From Liolophura sinensis (lineage: Eukaryota; Mollusca; Polyplacophora; Chitonida; Chitonidae): 64,000 nucleotides of DNA. Positions 1 to 15,000 of this stretch are shown one piece after another (position 1 is the stretch's first letter; each line of letters starts with the position of its first letter). The position numbers were made by a program, and so were the translations under genes. The stretch covers positions 82,132,644 to 82,196,643 of the forward strand of contig NC_088295.1 of NCBI RefSeq assembly GCF_032854445.1, read 5' to 3'. The notes under the pieces are model-generated. The model ran no database searches. It worked only from the letters and a program-made list of their open reading frames with translations, and was not told the DNA's origin.

Positions 1-3000
1 TGCGTTGAGCTGGACTTTGTGGTTGATGTCTGTGTTGAGGAAACTTCCGTCGCCGTTGGTGTGGACTGCGAAACATCTTGCGTTGTACTCGTATGTACCG
101 AGGCAGTGGTCTGGGTAGACACTGTAGAATCTGTTGTGGGGACAGCGGCAGACACCGTAGATTGTGTGGTCGCTGCGGAGGAAGAGGAAGTGTCCTGGGA
201 CACTGTACTGCTCAAAGTTGTTGATGGTGCAGAAGTGGATGTTAGTTGTGTGGTCGGCTCAACCGTTGTTGGCTCTTGAGTACTTGCTGTTGTAACAGAC
301 TGAGTACTGGTTACATCTTTACTGCTTGTTGTGGTACCTGCTGTGGACATGTCTGTAGTTTGGGTAGTAGGTGTCAGTGTTGGCGTTACGGATGGGGTAG
401 AAAATGTAACGGTGGTGGCGGTTGAAATGTCCGGCTGCGTTGAGCTGGACTTTGTGGTTGATGTCTGTGTTGAGGAAATTTCTGTCGCCGTTGGTGTGGA
501 CTGCGAAACATCTTGCGTTGTACTCGTATGTACTGTGGCAGTGGTCTGGGTAGACACTGTAGAATCTGTTGTGGGGACAGCGGCAGACACCGTAGATTGT
601 GTGGTAGCTCCAGAAGAGGAGGAAGTGTCCTGGGACACTGTACTGCTTAAAGTTGTTGATGGTGCAGAAGTGGATGTTGGTTGTGTGGTCGGCTCAACCG
701 TTGTTGGCTCTTGAGTACTTGCTGTTGTAACAGACTGAGTACTGGTTACATCTTTACTGCTTGTTGTGGTACCTGCTGTGGACATGTCTGTAGTTTGGGT
801 AGTAGGTGTCAGTGTTGGCGTTACGGATGGGGTAGAAAATGTAACGGTGGTGGCGGTTGAAATGTCCGGCTGCGTTGATCTGGACTTTGTGGTTGATGTC
901 TGTGTTGAGGAAACTTCTGTCGCCGTTGGTGTGGACTGCGAAACATCTTGCGTTGTACTCGTATGTACCGAGGCAGTTTTCTGGGTAGACACTGTATAAT
1001 CTGTTGTGGGGACAGCGGCAGACACCGTAGATTGTGTGGTCGCTTCGGAAGAGGAGGAAGTGTCCTGGGACACTGTACTGCTCAAAGTTGTTGATGGTGC
1101 AGAAGTGGATGTTGGTTGTGTGGTCGGCTCAACCGTTGTTGGCTCTTGAGTACTTGCTGTTGTAACAGACTGAGTACTGGTTACATCTTTACTGCTTGTT
1201 GTGGTACCAGCTGTGGACATGTCTGTAGTTTGGGTAGTAGGTGTCAGTGTTGGCGTTACGGATGGGGTAGAAAATGTAACGGTGGTGGCGGTTGAAATGT
1301 CCGGCTGCGTTGAGCTGGACTTTGTGGTTGATGTCTGTGTTGAGGAAACTTCTGTCGCCGTTGGTGTGGACTGCGAAACATCTTGCGTTGTACTCGTATG
1401 TACTGAGGCAGTGGTCTGGGTAGACACTGTAGAATCTGTTGTGGGGACAGCGGCAGACACCGTAGATTGTGTGGTAGCTGCGGAAGAGGAGGAAGTGTCC
1501 TGGGACACTGTACTGCTCAAAGTTGTTGATGGTGCAGAAGTGGACGTTGGTTGTGTGGTCGGCTCAACCGTTGTTGGCTCTTGAGTACTTGCTGTTGTAA
1601 CAGACTGAGTACTGGTTACATCTTTACTGCTTGTTGTGGTACCTGCTGTGGACATGTCTGTAGTTTGGGTAGTAGGTGTCAGTGTTGGCGTTACGGATGG
1701 GGTAGAAAATGTAACGGTGGTGGCGGTTGAAGTTTCCGGCTGCGTTGAGCTGGACTTTGTGGTTGATGTCTGTGTTGAGGAAACTTCCGTCGCCGTTGGT
1801 GTGGACTGCGAAACATCTTGCGTTGTACTCGTATGTACTGAGCCAGTGGTCTGGGTAGACACTGTAGAATCTGTTGTGGGGACAGCGGCAGACACCGTAG
1901 ATTGTGTGGTCGCTGCGGAAGAGGAGGAAGTGTCCTGGGACACTGTACTGCTCAAAGTTGTTGATGGTGCAGAAGTGGACGTTGGTTGTGTGGTCGGCTC
2001 AACCGTTGTTGGCTCTTGAGTACTTGCTGTTGTAACAGACTGAGTACTGGTTACATCTTTACTGCTTGTTGTGGTACCTGCTGTGGACATGTCTGTAGTT
2101 TGGGTAGTAGGTGTCAGTGTTGGCGTTACGGATGGGGTAGAAAATGTAACGGTGGTGGCGGTTGAAGTTTCCGGCTGCGTTGAGCTGGACTTTGTGGTTG
2201 ATGTCTGTGTTGAGGAAACTTCCGTCGCCGTTGGTGTGGACTGCGAAACATCTTGCGTTGTACTCGTATGTACTGAGCCAGTGGTCTGGGTAGACACTGT
2301 AGAATCTGTTGTGGGGACAGCGGCAGACACCGTAGATTGTGTGGTCGCTGCGGAAGAGGAGGAAGTGTCCTGGGACACTGTACTGCTCAAAGTTGTTGAT
2401 GGTGCAGAAGTGGACGTTGGTTGTGTGGTCGGCTCAACCGTTGTTGGCTCTTGAGTACTTGCTGTTGTAACAGACTGAGTACTGGTTACATCTTTACTGC
2501 TTGTTGTGGTACCTGCTGTGGACATGTCTGTAGTTTGGGTAGTAGGTGTCAGTGTTGGCGTTACGGATGGGGTAGAAAATGTAACGGTGGTGGCGGTTGA
2601 AGTTTCCGGCTGCGTTGAGCTGGACTTTGTGGTTGATGTCTGTGTTGAGGAAACTTCCGTCGCCGTTGGTGTGGACTGCGAAACATCTTGCGTTGTACTC
2701 GTATGTACTGAGGCAGTGGTCTGGGTAGACACTGTAGAATCTGTTGTGGGGACAGCGGCAGACACCGTAGATTGTGTGGTAGCTGCGGAAGAGGAGGAAG
2801 TGTCCTGGGACACTGTACTGCTCAAAGTTGTTGATGGTGCAGAAGTGGATGTTGGTTGTGTGGTCGGCTCAACCGTTGTTGGCTCTTGAGTACTTGCTGT
2901 TGTAACAGACTGAGTACTGGTTACATCTTTACTGCTTGTTGTGGTACCTTCCGTGGACATGTCTGTAGTTTGGGTAGTAGGTGTCAGTGTTGGCGTTACG

Positions 3001-6000
3001 GATGGGGTAGAAAATGTAACGGTGGTGGCGGTTGAAATGTCCGGCTGCGTTGAGCTGGACTTTGTGGTTGATGTCTGTGATGAGGAAACTTCCGTCGCCG
3101 TTGGTGTGGACTGCGAAACATCTTGCGTTGTACTCGTATGTACCGAGGCAGTTTTCTGGGTAGACACTGTATAATCTGTTGTGGGGACAGCGGCAGACAC
3201 CGTAGATTGTGTGGTAGCTCCAGAAGAAGAAGAAGTGTCCTGGGACACTGTACTGCTCAAAGTTGTTGATGGTGCAGAAGTCGATGTTGGTTGTGTGGTC
3301 GGCTCAACCGTTTTTGGCTCTTGAGTACTTGCTGTTGTAACAGACTGAGTACTGGTTACATCTTTACTGCTTGTTGTGGTACCAGCTGTGACATGTCTGT
3401 AGTTTGGGTAGTAGTTGTCAGTGTTGGCGTTACGGATGGGGTAGAAAATGTAACGGTGGTGGCGGTTGAAATGTCCGGCTGCGTTGAGCTGGACTTTGTG
3501 GTTGATGTCTGTGTTGAGGAAACTTCCGTCGCCGTTTGGTGTGGACTGCGAAACATCTTGCGTTGTACTCGTATGTACCGAGGCAGTGGTCTGGTAGACA
3601 CTGTAGAATCATGTTGTGGGGACAGCGGCAGACACCGTAGATTGTGGTGGTCGCTTCGGAGGAAGAGGAAGTGTCCTGGGACACTGTACTGCTCAAAGTT
3701 GTTGATGGTGCAGAAGTGGATGTTAGGTTGTGTGGTCGGCTCAACCGTTGTTGGCTCTTGAGTACTTGCTGTTGTAACAGACTGAGTACTGGTTACATCT
3801 TACTGCTTGTTGTGGTACCTGCTGTGGACATGTCTGTAGTTTGGGTAGTAGGTGTCAGTGTTGGCGTTACGGATGGGGTAGAAATGTAACGGTGGTGGCG
3901 GTTGAATGTCCGGCTGCGTTGAGCTGGACTTTGTGGTTGATGTCTGTGTTGAGGAAATTTCTGTCGCCGTTGGTGTGGACTGCGAAACATCTTGCGTTGT
4001 ACTCGTATGTACTGTGGCAGTGGTCTGGGTAGACACTGTAGAATCTGTTGTGGGACAGCGGCAGACACCGTAGATTGTGTGGTAGCTCCAGAAGAGGAGG
4101 AAGTGTCCTGGGACAACTGTACTGCTTAAAGTTTGTTGATGTGCAGAAGTGGATGTTGGTTGTGTGGTCGGCTCAACCGTTGTTGGCTCTTGAGTACTTG
4201 CTGTTGTAACAGACTGAGTACTGGTTACATCTTTAGTGCTTGTTGTGGTACCTGCTGTGGACAGGTCTGTAGTTTGGGTAGTAGGTGTCAATGTTGGCGT
4301 TACGGATGGGGTAGAAAATGTAACGGTGGTGGCGGTTGAAGTGTCCGGCTGCGTTGAGCTGGACTTTGTGGTTGATGTCTGTGTTGAGGAAACTTCCGTC
4401 GCCGTTGGTGTGGACTGCGAAACATCTTGCGTTGTACTCGTATGTACCGAGGCAGTGGTCTGGGTAGACACTGTAGAATCTGTTGTGGGGACATCAGCAG
4501 ACACCGTATATTGTGTGGTCGCTGCGGAAGAGGAGGAAGTGTCCTGGGACACTGTACTGCTGAAAGTTGTTGATGGTGCAGAAGTGGATGTTGGTTGTGT
4601 GGTCGGCTCAACCGTTGTTGGCTCTTGAGTACTTGCTGTTGTAACAGACTGACTACTGGTTACATCTTTACTGCTTGTTGTGGTACCTGCTGTGGACATG
4701 TCTGTAGTTTGGGTAGTAGGTGTCAGTGTTGGCGTTACGGATGGGGTAGAAAATGTAACGGTGGTGGCGGTTGAAATGTCCGGCTGCGTTGAGCTGGACT
4801 TTGTGGTTGATGTCTGTGTTGGGAAAACTTCCGTCGCCGTTGGTGTGGACTGCGAAACATCTTGCGTTGTACTTGTATGTACCGAGGCAGTGGTCTGGGT
4901 AGACACTGTAGAATCTGTTGTGGTGACAGCGGCAGACACCGTAGATTGTGTGGTAGATGCGGAAGAGGAGGAAGTATCCTGGGACACTGTACTGCTCAAA
5001 GTTGTTGATGGTGCAGAAGTGGATGTTGTTTGTGTGGTCGCCTCAACCGTTGTTGGCTCTTGAGTTGTAACAGCCTGAGTACTGGTTGATGTCTGTGTTG
5101 AGGAAACTTCCGTCGCCGTTGGTGTGGACTGCGAAACATCTTGCGTTGTACTCTTATGTACTGAGGCAGTTTTCTGAGTAGACACTGTAGAATATGTTGT
5201 GGGGACAGCGGCAGACACCGTAGATTGTGTGGTAGCTCCAGAAGAGGAGGAAGTGTCCTGGGACACTGTACTGCTTAAAGCTGTTGATGGTGCAGAAGTG
5301 GATGTTGGTTGTGTGGTCGGCTCAACCGTTGTTGGCTCTTGAGTACTTGCTGTTGTAACAGACTGAGTACTGGTTACATCTTTAGTGCTTGTTGTGGTAC
5401 CTGCTGTGGACAGGTCTGTAGTTTGGGTAGTAGGTGTCAATGTTGGCGTTACGGATGGGGTAGAAAATGTAACGGTGGTGGCGGTTGAAGTGTCCGGCTG
5501 CGTTGAGCTGGACTTTGTGGTTGATGTCTGTGTTGAGGAAACTTCCGTCGCCGTTGGTGTGGACTGCGAAACATCTTGCGTTGTACTCGTATGTACCGAG
5601 GCAGTGGTCTGGGTAGACACTGTAGAATCTGTTGTGGGGACATCAGCAGACACCGTATATTGTGTGGTCGCTGCGGAAGAGGAGGAAGTGTCCTGGGACA
5701 CTGTACTGCTGAAAGTTGTTGATGGTGCAGAAGTGGATGTTGGTTGTGTGGTCGGCTCAACCGTTGTTGGCTCTTGAGTACTTGCTGTTGTAACAGACTG
5801 AGTACTGGTTACATCTTTACTGCTTGTTGTGGTACCTGCTGTGGACATGTCTGTAGTTTGGGTAGTAGGTGTCAGTGTTGGCGTTACGGATGGGGTAGAA
5901 AATGTAACGGTGGTGGCGGTTGAAATGTCCGGCTGCGTTGAGCTGGACTTTGTGGTTGATGTCTGTGTTGAGGAAACTTCTGTCGCCGTTGGTGTGGACT

Positions 6001-9000
6001 GCGAAACATCTTGCGTTGTACTCGTATGTACGGAGGCAGTTTTCTGGGTAGACACTGTAGAATCTGTTGTGGGGACAGCGGCAGACACCGTAGATTGTGT
6101 GGTGGCTGCGGAGGAAGAGGAAGTGTCCTGGGACACTGTACTGCTCAAAGTTGTTGATGGTGCAGAAGTGGATGTTAGTTGTGTGGTCGGCTCAACCGTT
6201 GTTGGCTCTTGAGTACTTGCTGTTGTAACAGACTGAGTACTGGTTACATCTTTACTGCTTGTTGTGGTACCTGCTGTGGACATGTCTGTAGTTTGGGTAG
6301 TAGGTGTCAGTGTTGGCGTTACGGATGGGGTAGAAAATGTAACGGTGGTGGCGGTTGAAATGTCCGGCTGCGTTGAACTGGACTTTGTGGTTGATGTCTG
6401 TGTTAAGGAACCTTCAGTCGCCGTTGGTGTGGACTGCGAAACATCTTGCGTTGTACTCGTATGTACTGAGGCAGTGGTCTGGGTAGACACTGTAGAATCT
6501 GTTGTGGGGACAGCGGCAGACACCGTAGATTGTGTGGTAGCTGCGGAAGAGGAGGAAGTGTCCTGGGACACTGTACTGGTCAAAGTTGTTGATGGTGCAG
6601 AAGTGGACGTTGGTTGTGTGGTCGGCTCAACCGTTGTTGGCTCTTGAGTACTTGCTGTTGTAACAGACTGAGTACTGGTTACATCTTTACTGCTTGTTGT
6701 GGTACCTGCTGTGGACATGTCTGTAGTTTGGGTAGTAGGTGTCAGTGTTGGCGTTACGGATGGGGTAGAAAATGTAACGGTGGTGGCGGTTGAAGTTTCC
6801 GGCTGCGTTGAGCTGGACTTTGTGGTTGATGTCTGTGTTGAGGAAACTTCCGTCGCCGTTGGTGTGGACTGCGAAACATCTTGCGTTGTACTCGTATGTA
6901 CTGAGGCAGTGGTCTGGGTAGACACTGTAGAATCTGTTGTGGGGACAGCGGCAGACACCGTAGATTGTGTGGTAGCTGCGGAAGAGGAGGAAGTGTCCTG
7001 GGACACTGTACTGCTCAAAGTTGTTGATGGTGCAGAAGTGGATGTTAGTTGTGTGGTCGGCTCAACCGTTGTTGGCTCTTGAGTACTTGCTGTTGTAACA
7101 GACTGAGTACTGGTTACATCTTTACTGCTTGTTGTGGTACCTTCCGTGGACATGTCTGTAGTTTGGGTAGTAGTTGTCAATGTTGGCGTTACGGATGGGG
7201 TAGAAAATGTAACGGTGGTGGCGGTTGAAATGTCCGGCTGCGTTGAGCTGGACTTTGTGGTTGATGTCTGTGTTGAGGAAACTTCCGTCGCCGTTGGTGT
7301 GGACTGCGAAACATCTTGCGTTGTACTCGTATGTACCGAGGCAGTGGTCTGGGTAGACACTGTAGAATCTGTTGTGGGGACAGCGGCAGACACCGTAGAT
7401 TGTGTGGTCGCTGCGGAGGAAGAGGAAGTGTCCTGGGACACTGTACTGCTCAAAGTTGTTGATGGTGCAGAAGTGGATGTTAGTTGTGTGGTCGGCTCAA
7501 CCGTTGTTGGCTCTTGAGTACTTGCTGTTGTAACAGACTGAGTACTGGTTACATCTTTACTGCTTGTTGTGGTACCTGCTGTGGACATGTCTGTAGTTTG
7601 GGTAGTAGGTGTCAGTGTTGGCGTTACGGATGGGGTAGAAAATGTAACGGTGGTGGCGGTTGAAATGTCCGGCTGCGTTGAGCTGGACTTTGTGGTTGAT
7701 GTCTGTGTTGAGGAAATTTCTGTCGCCGTTGGTGTGGACTGCGAAACATCTTGCGTTGTACTCGTATGTACTGTGGCAGTGGTCTGGGTAGACACTGTAG
7801 AATCTGTTGTGGGGACAGCGGCAGACACCGTAGATTGTGTGGTAGCTCCAGAAGAGGAGGAAGTGTCCTGGGACACTGTACTGCTTAAAGTTGTTGATGG
7901 TGCAGAAGTGGATGTTGGTTGTGTGGTCGGCTCAACCGTTGTTGGCTCTTGAGTACTTGCTGTTGTAACAGACTGAGTACTGGTTACATCTTTACTGCTT
8001 GTTGTGGTACCTGCTGTGGACATGTCTGTAGTTTGGGTAGTAGGTGTCAGTGTTGGCGTTACGGATGGGGTAGAAAATGTAACGGTGGTGGCGGTTGAAA
8101 TGTCCGGCTGCGTTGATCTGGACTTTGTGGTTGATGTCTGTGTTGAGGAAACTTCTGTCGCCGTTGGTGTGGACTGCGAAACATCTTGCGTTGTACTCGT
8201 ATGTACCGAGGCAGTTTTCTGGGTAGACACTGTATAATCTGTTGTGGGGACAGCGGCAGACACCGTAGATTGTGTGGTCGCTTCGGAAGAGGAGGAAGTG
8301 TCCTGGGACACTGTACTGCTCAAAGTTGTTGATGGTGCAGAAGTGGATGTTGGTTGTGTGGTCGGCTCAACCGTTGTTGGCTCTTGAGTACTTGCTGTTG
8401 TAACAGACTGAGTACTGGTTACATCTTTACTGCTTGTTGTGGTACCAGCTGTGGACATGTCTGTAGTTTGGGTAGTAGGTGTCAGTGTTGGCGTTACGGA
8501 TGGGGTAGAAAATGTAACGGTGGTGGCGGTTGAAATGTCCGGCTGCGTTGAGCTGGACTTTGTGGTTGATGTCTGTGTTGAGGAAACTTCTGTCGCCGTT
8601 GGTGTGGACTGCGAAACATCTTGCGTTGTACTCGTATGTACTGAGGCAGTGGTCTGGGTAGACACTGTAGAATCTGTTGTGGGGACAGCGGCAGACACCG
8701 TAGATTGTGTGGTAGCTGCGGAAGAGGAGGAAGTGTCCTGGGACACTGTACTGCTCAAAGTTGTTGATGGTGCAGAAGTGGACGTTGGTTGTGTGGTCGG
8801 CTCAACCGTTGTTGGCTCTTGAGTACTTGCTGTTGTAACAGACTGAGTACTGGTTACATCTTTACTGCTTGTTGTGGTACCTGCTGTGGACATGTCTGTA
8901 GTTTGGGTAGTAGGTGTCAGTGTTGGCGTTACGGATGGGGTAGAAAATGTAACGGTGGTGGCGGTTGAAGTTTCCGGCTGCGTTGAGCTGGACTTTGTGG

Positions 9001-12000
9001 TTGATGTCTGTGTTGAGGAAACTTCCGTCGCCGTTGGTGTGGACTGCGAAACATCTTGCGTTGTACTCGTATGTACTGAGCCAGTGGTCTGGGTAGACAC
9101 TGTAGAATCTGTTGTGGGGACAGCGGCAGACACCGTAGATTGTGTGGTCGCTGCGGAAGAGGAGGAAGTGTCCTGGGACACTGTACTGCTCAAAGTTGTT
9201 GATGGTGCAGAAGTGGACGTTGGTTGTGTGGTCGGCTCAACCGTTGTTGGCTCTTGAGTACTTGCTGTTGTAACAGACTGAGTACTGGTTACATCTTTAC
9301 TGCTTGTTGTGGTACCTGCTGTGGACATGTCTGTAGTTTGGGTAGTAGGTGTCAGTGTTGGCGTTACGGATGGGGTAGAAAATGTAACGGTGGTGGCGGT
9401 TGAAGTTTCCGGCTGCGTTGAGCTGGACTTTGTGGTTGATGTCTGTGTTGAGGAAACTTCCGTCGCCGTTGGTGTGGACTGCGAAACATCTTGCGTTGTA
9501 CTCGTATGTACCGAGGCAGTTTTCTGGGTAGACACTGTATAATCTGTTGTGGGGACAGCGGCAGACACCGTAGATTGTGTGGTAGCTCCAGAAGAAGAAG
9601 AAGTGTCCTGGGACACTGTACTGCTTAAAGTTGTTGATGGTGCAGAAGTGGATGTTGGTTGTGTGGTCGGCTCAACCGTTTTTGGCTCTTGTGTACTTGC
9701 TGTTGTAACAGACTGAGTACTGGTTACATCTTTACTGCTTGTTGTGGTACCAGCTGTGGACATGTCTGTAGTTTGGGTAGTAGTTGTCAGTGTTGGCGTT
9801 ACGGATGGGATAGAAAATGTAACGGTGGTGGCGGTTGAAATGTCCGGCTGCGTTGAGCTGGACTTTGTGGTTGATGTCTGTGTTGAGGAAACTTCCGTCG
9901 CCGTTGGTGTGGACTGCGAAACATCTTGCGTTGTACTCGTATGTACCGAGGCAGTTTTCTGGGTAGACACTGTAGAATCTGTTGTGGGGACAGCGGCAGA
10001 CACCGTAGATTGTGTGGTAGCTGCGAAAGAGGAGGAAGTGTCCTGGGACACTGTACTGCTCAAAGTTGTTGATGGTGCAGAAGTGGATGTTGGTTGTGTG
10101 GTCGGCTCAACCGTTGTTGGTTCTTGAGTACTTGCTGTTGTAACAGACTGAGTACTGGTTACATCTTTACTGCTTGTTGTGGTACCTGCTGTGGACATGT
10201 CTGTAGTTTGGGTAGTAGGTGTCAGTGTTGGCGTTACGGATGGGGTAGAAAATGTAACGGTGGTGGCGGTTGAAATGTCCGGCTGCGTTGAGCTGGACTT
10301 TGTGGTTGATGTCTGTGTTGAGGAAACTTCTGTCGCCGTTGGTGTGGACTGCGAAACATCTTGCGTTGTACTCGTATGTACCGAGGCAGTTTTCTGGGTA
10401 GACACTGTAGAATCTGTTATGGGGACAGCGGCAGACACCGTAGATTGTGTGGTCGCTTCGGAAGAGGAGGAAGTGTCCTGGGACACTGTACTGCTCAAAG
10501 TTGTTGATGGTGCAGAAGTGGATGTTGGTTGTGTGGTCGGCTCAACCGTTGTTGGCTCTTGAGTACTTGCTGTTGTAACAGACTGAGTACTGGTTACATC
10601 TTTACTGCTTGTTGTGGTACCTGCTGTGGACATGTCTGTAGTTTGGGTAGTAGGTGTCAGTGTTGGCGTTACGGATGGGGTAGAAAATGTAACGGTGGTG
10701 GCGGTTGAAATGTCCGGCTGCGTTGAGCTGGACTTTGTGGTTGATGTTTGTGTTGAGGAAACTTCTGTCGCCGTTGGTGTGGACTGCGAAACATCTTGCG
10801 TTGTACTCGTATGTACTGAGGCAGTTTTCTGGGTAGACACTGTAGAATCTGTTGTGGGGACAGCGGCAGACACCGTAGATTGTGTGGTCGCTTCGGAAGA
10901 GGAGGAAGTGTCCTGGGACACTGTACTGCTCAAAGTTGTTGATGGTGCAGAAGTGGATGTTGGTTGTGTGGTCGGCTCAACCGTTGTTGGCTCTTGAGTA
11001 CTTGCTGTTGTAACAGACTGAGTACTGGTTACATCTTTACTGCTTGTTGTGGTACCTGCTGTGGACATGTCTGTAGTTTGGGTAGTAGGTGTCAGTGTTG
11101 GCGTTACGGATGGGGTAGAAAATGTAACGGTGGTGGCGGTTGAAATGTCCGGCTGCGTTGAGCTGGACTTTGTGGTTGATGTCTGTGTTGAGGAAACTTC
11201 CGTCGCCGTTGGTGTGGACTGCGAAACATCTTGCGTTGTACTCGTATGTACTGAGGCAGTTTTCTGGGTAGACACTGTAGAATCTGTTGTGGGGACAGCG
11301 GCAGACACCGTAGATTGTGTGGTAGCTGCGGAAGAGGAGGAAGTGTCCTGGGACACTGTACTGCTCAAAGTTGTTGATGGTGCAGAAGTGGACGTTGGTT
11401 GTGTGGTCGGCTCAACCGTTGTTGGCTCTTGAGTACTTGCTGTTGTAACAGACTGAGTACTGGTTACATCTTTACTGCTTGTTGTGGTACCTGCTGTGGA
11501 CATGTCTGTAGTTTGGGTAGTAGGTGTCAGTGTTGGCGTTACGGATGGGGTAGAAAATGTAACGGTGGTGGCGGTTGAAGTTTCCGGCTGCGTTGAGCTG
11601 GACTTTGTGGTTGATGTCTGTGTTGAGGAAACTTCCGTCGCCGTTGGTGTGGACTGCGAAACATCTTGCGTTGTACTCGTATGTACTGAGCCAGTGGTCT
11701 GGGTAGACACTGTAGAATCTGTTGTGGGGACAGCGGCAGACACCGTAGATTGTGTGGTCGCTGCGGAAGAGGAGGAAGTGTCCTGGGACACTGTACTGCT
11801 CAAAGTTGTTGATGGTGCAGAAGTGGATGTTGGTTGTGTGGTCGGCTCAACCGTTGTTGGCTCTTGAGTACTTGCTGTTGTAACAGACTGAGTACTGGTT
11901 ACATCTTTACTGCTTGTTGTGGTACCTGCTGTGGACATGTCTGTAGTTTGGGTAGTAGGTGTCAGTGTTGGCGTTACGGATGGGGTAGAAAATGTAACGG

Positions 12001-15000
12001 TGGTGGCGGTTGACGTTTCCGGCTGCGTTGAGCTGGACTTTGTGGTTGATGTCTGTGTTGAGGAAACTTCCGTCGCCGTTGGTGTGGACTGCGAAACATC
12101 TTGCGTTGTACTCGTATGTACCGAGGCAGTTTTCTGGGTAGACACTGTAGAATCTGTTGTGGGGACAGCGGCAGACACCGTAGATTGTGTGGTAGCTGCA
12201 GAAGAGGAGGAAGTGTCCTGGGACACTGTACTGCTCAAAGTTGTTGATGGTGCAGAAGTGGATGTTGGTTGTGTGGTCGGCTCAACCGTTGTTGGCTCTT
12301 GAGTACTTGCTGTTGTAACAGACTGAGTACTGGTTACATCTTTACTGCTTGTTGTGGTACCTTCCGTGGACATGTCTGTAGTTTGGGTAGTAGGTGTCAG
12401 TGTTGGCGTTACGGATGGGGTAGAAAATGTAACGGTGGTGGCGGTTGAAATGTCCGGCTGCGTTGAGCTGGACTTTGTGGTTGATGTCTGTGTTGAGGAA
12501 ACTTCTGTCGCCGTTGGTGTGGACTGCGAAACATCTTGCGTTGTACTCGTATGTACCGAGGCAGTGGTCTGGGTAGACACTGTAGAATCTGTTGTGGGGA
12601 CAGCGGCAGACACCGTAGATTGTGTGGTAGCTCCAGAAGAGGAGGAAGTGTCCTGGGACACTGTACTGCTTAAAGTTGTTGATGGTGCAGAAGTGGATGT
12701 TGGTTGTGTGGTCGGCTCAACCGTTGTTGGCTCTTGAGTACTTGCTGTTGTAACAGACTGAGTACTGGTTACATCTTTACTGCTTGTTGTGGTACCAGCT
12801 GTGGACATCTCTGTAGTTTGGGTAGTAGTTGTCAGTGTTGGCGTTACGGATGGGGTAGAAAATTTAACGGTGGTGGCGGTTGAAATGTCCGGCTGCGTTG
12901 AGCTGGACTTTGTGGTTGATGTCTGTGATGAGGAAACTTCCGTCGCCGTTGGTGTGGACTGCGAAACATCTTGCGTTGTACTCGTATGTACCGAGGCAGT
13001 TTTCTGGGTAGACACTGTATAATCTGTTGTGGGGACAGCGGCAGACACCGTAGATTGTGTGGTAGCTCCAGAAGAAGAAGAAGTGTCCTGGGACACTGTA
13101 CTGCTTAAAGTTGTTGATGGTGCAGAAGTGGATGTTGGTTGTGTGGTCGGCTCAACCGTTGTTGGCTCTTGAGTACTTGCTGTTGTAACAGACTGAGTAC
13201 TGGTTACATCTTTACTGCTTGTTGTGGTACCTGCTGTGGACATGTCTGTAGTTTGGGTAGTAGGTGTCAGTGTTGGCGTTACGGATGGGGTAGAAAATGT
13301 AACGGTGGTGGCGGTTGAAGATTCCGGCTGCGTTGAGCTGGACTTTGTGGTTGATGTCTGTGTTGAGGAAACTTCCGTCGCCGTTGGTGTGGACTGCGAA
13401 ACATCTTGCGTTGTACTCGTATGTACTGAGGCAGTGGTCTGGGTAGACACTGTAGAATCTGTTGTGGGGACAGCGGCAGACACCGTAGATTGTGTGGTAG
13501 CTGCGGAAGAGGAGGAAGTGTCCTGGGACACTGTACTGCTCAAAGTTGTTGATGGTGCAGAAGTGGACGTTGGTTGTGTGGTCGGCTCAACCGTTGTTGG
13601 CTCTTGAGTACTTGCTGTTGTAACAGACTGAGTACTGGTTACATCTTTACTGCTTGTTGTGGTACCTGCTGTGGACATGTCTGTAGTTTGGGTAGTAGGT
13701 GTCAGTGTTGGCGTTACGGATGGGGTAGAAAATGTAACGGTGGTGGCGGTTGAAGTTTCCGGCTGCGTTGAGCTGGACTTTGTGGTTGATGTCTGTGTTG
13801 AGGAAACTTCCGTCGCCGTTGGTGTGGACTGCGAAACATCTTGCGTTGTACTCGTATGTACCGAGGCAGTTTTCTGGGTAGACACTGTAGAATTTGTTGT
13901 GGGGACAGCGGCAGACACCGTAGATTGTGTGGTCGCTTCGGAAGAGGAGGAAGTGTCCTGGGACACTGTACTGCTCAAAGTTGTTGATGGTGCAGAAGTG
14001 GATGTTGGTTGTGTGGTCGGCTCAACCGTTGTTGGCTCTTGAGTACTTGCTGTTGTAACAGACTGAGTACTGGTTACATCTTTACTGCTTGTTGTGGTAC
14101 CTGCTGTGGACATGTCTGTAGTTTGGGTAGTAGGTGTCAGTGTTGGCGTTACGGAAGGGGTAGAAAATGTAACGGTGGTGGCGGTTGAAATGTCCGGCTG
14201 CGTTGAGCTGGACTTTGTGGTTGATGTCTGTGTTGAGGAAACTTCCGTCGCCGTTGGTGTGGACTGCGAAACATCTTGCGTTGTACTCGTATGTACCGAG
14301 GCAGTTTTCTGGGTAGACACTGTAGAATCTGTTGTGGGGACAGCGGCAGACACCGTAGATTGTGTGGTAGCTGCGGAAGAGGAGGAAGTGTCCTGGGACA
14401 CTGTACTGCTCAAAGTTGTTGATGGTGCAGAAGTGGATGTTGGTTGTGTGGTCGGCTCAACCGTTGTTGGCTCTTGAGTACTTGCTGTTGTAACAGACTG
14501 AGTACTGGTTACATCTTTACTGCTTGTTGTGGTACCTGCTGCGGACATGTCTGTAGTTTGGGTAGTAGGTGTCAGTGTTGGCGTTACGGATGGGGTAGAA
14601 AATGTAACGGTGGTGGCGGTTGAAGTTTCCGGCTGCGTTGAGCTGGACTTTGTGGTTGATGTCTGTGTTGAGGAAACTTCCGTCGCCGTTGGTGTGGACT
14701 GCGAAACATCTTGCGTTGTACTCGTATGTACTGAGGCAGTGGTCTGGGTAGACACTGTAGAATCTGTTGTGGGGACAGCGGCAGACACCGTAGATTGTGT
14801 GGTAGCTGCGGAAGAGGAGGAAGTGTCCTGGGACACTGTACTGCTCAAAGTTGTTGATGGTGCAGAAGTGGACGTTGGTTGTGTGGTCGGCTGAACCGTT
14901 GTTGGCTCTTGAGTACTTGCTGTTGTAACAGACTGAGTACTGGTTACATCTTTACTGCTTGTTGTGGTACCTGCTGTGGACATGTCTGTAGTTTGGGTAG

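Noticed and set aside
3800-4116. Natural end or pseudogene break of the mucin at 3800
   Set aside because: The stop arises only after clustered single-base indels; the frame is open again on both sides, so an assembly or polishing fault is more likely.
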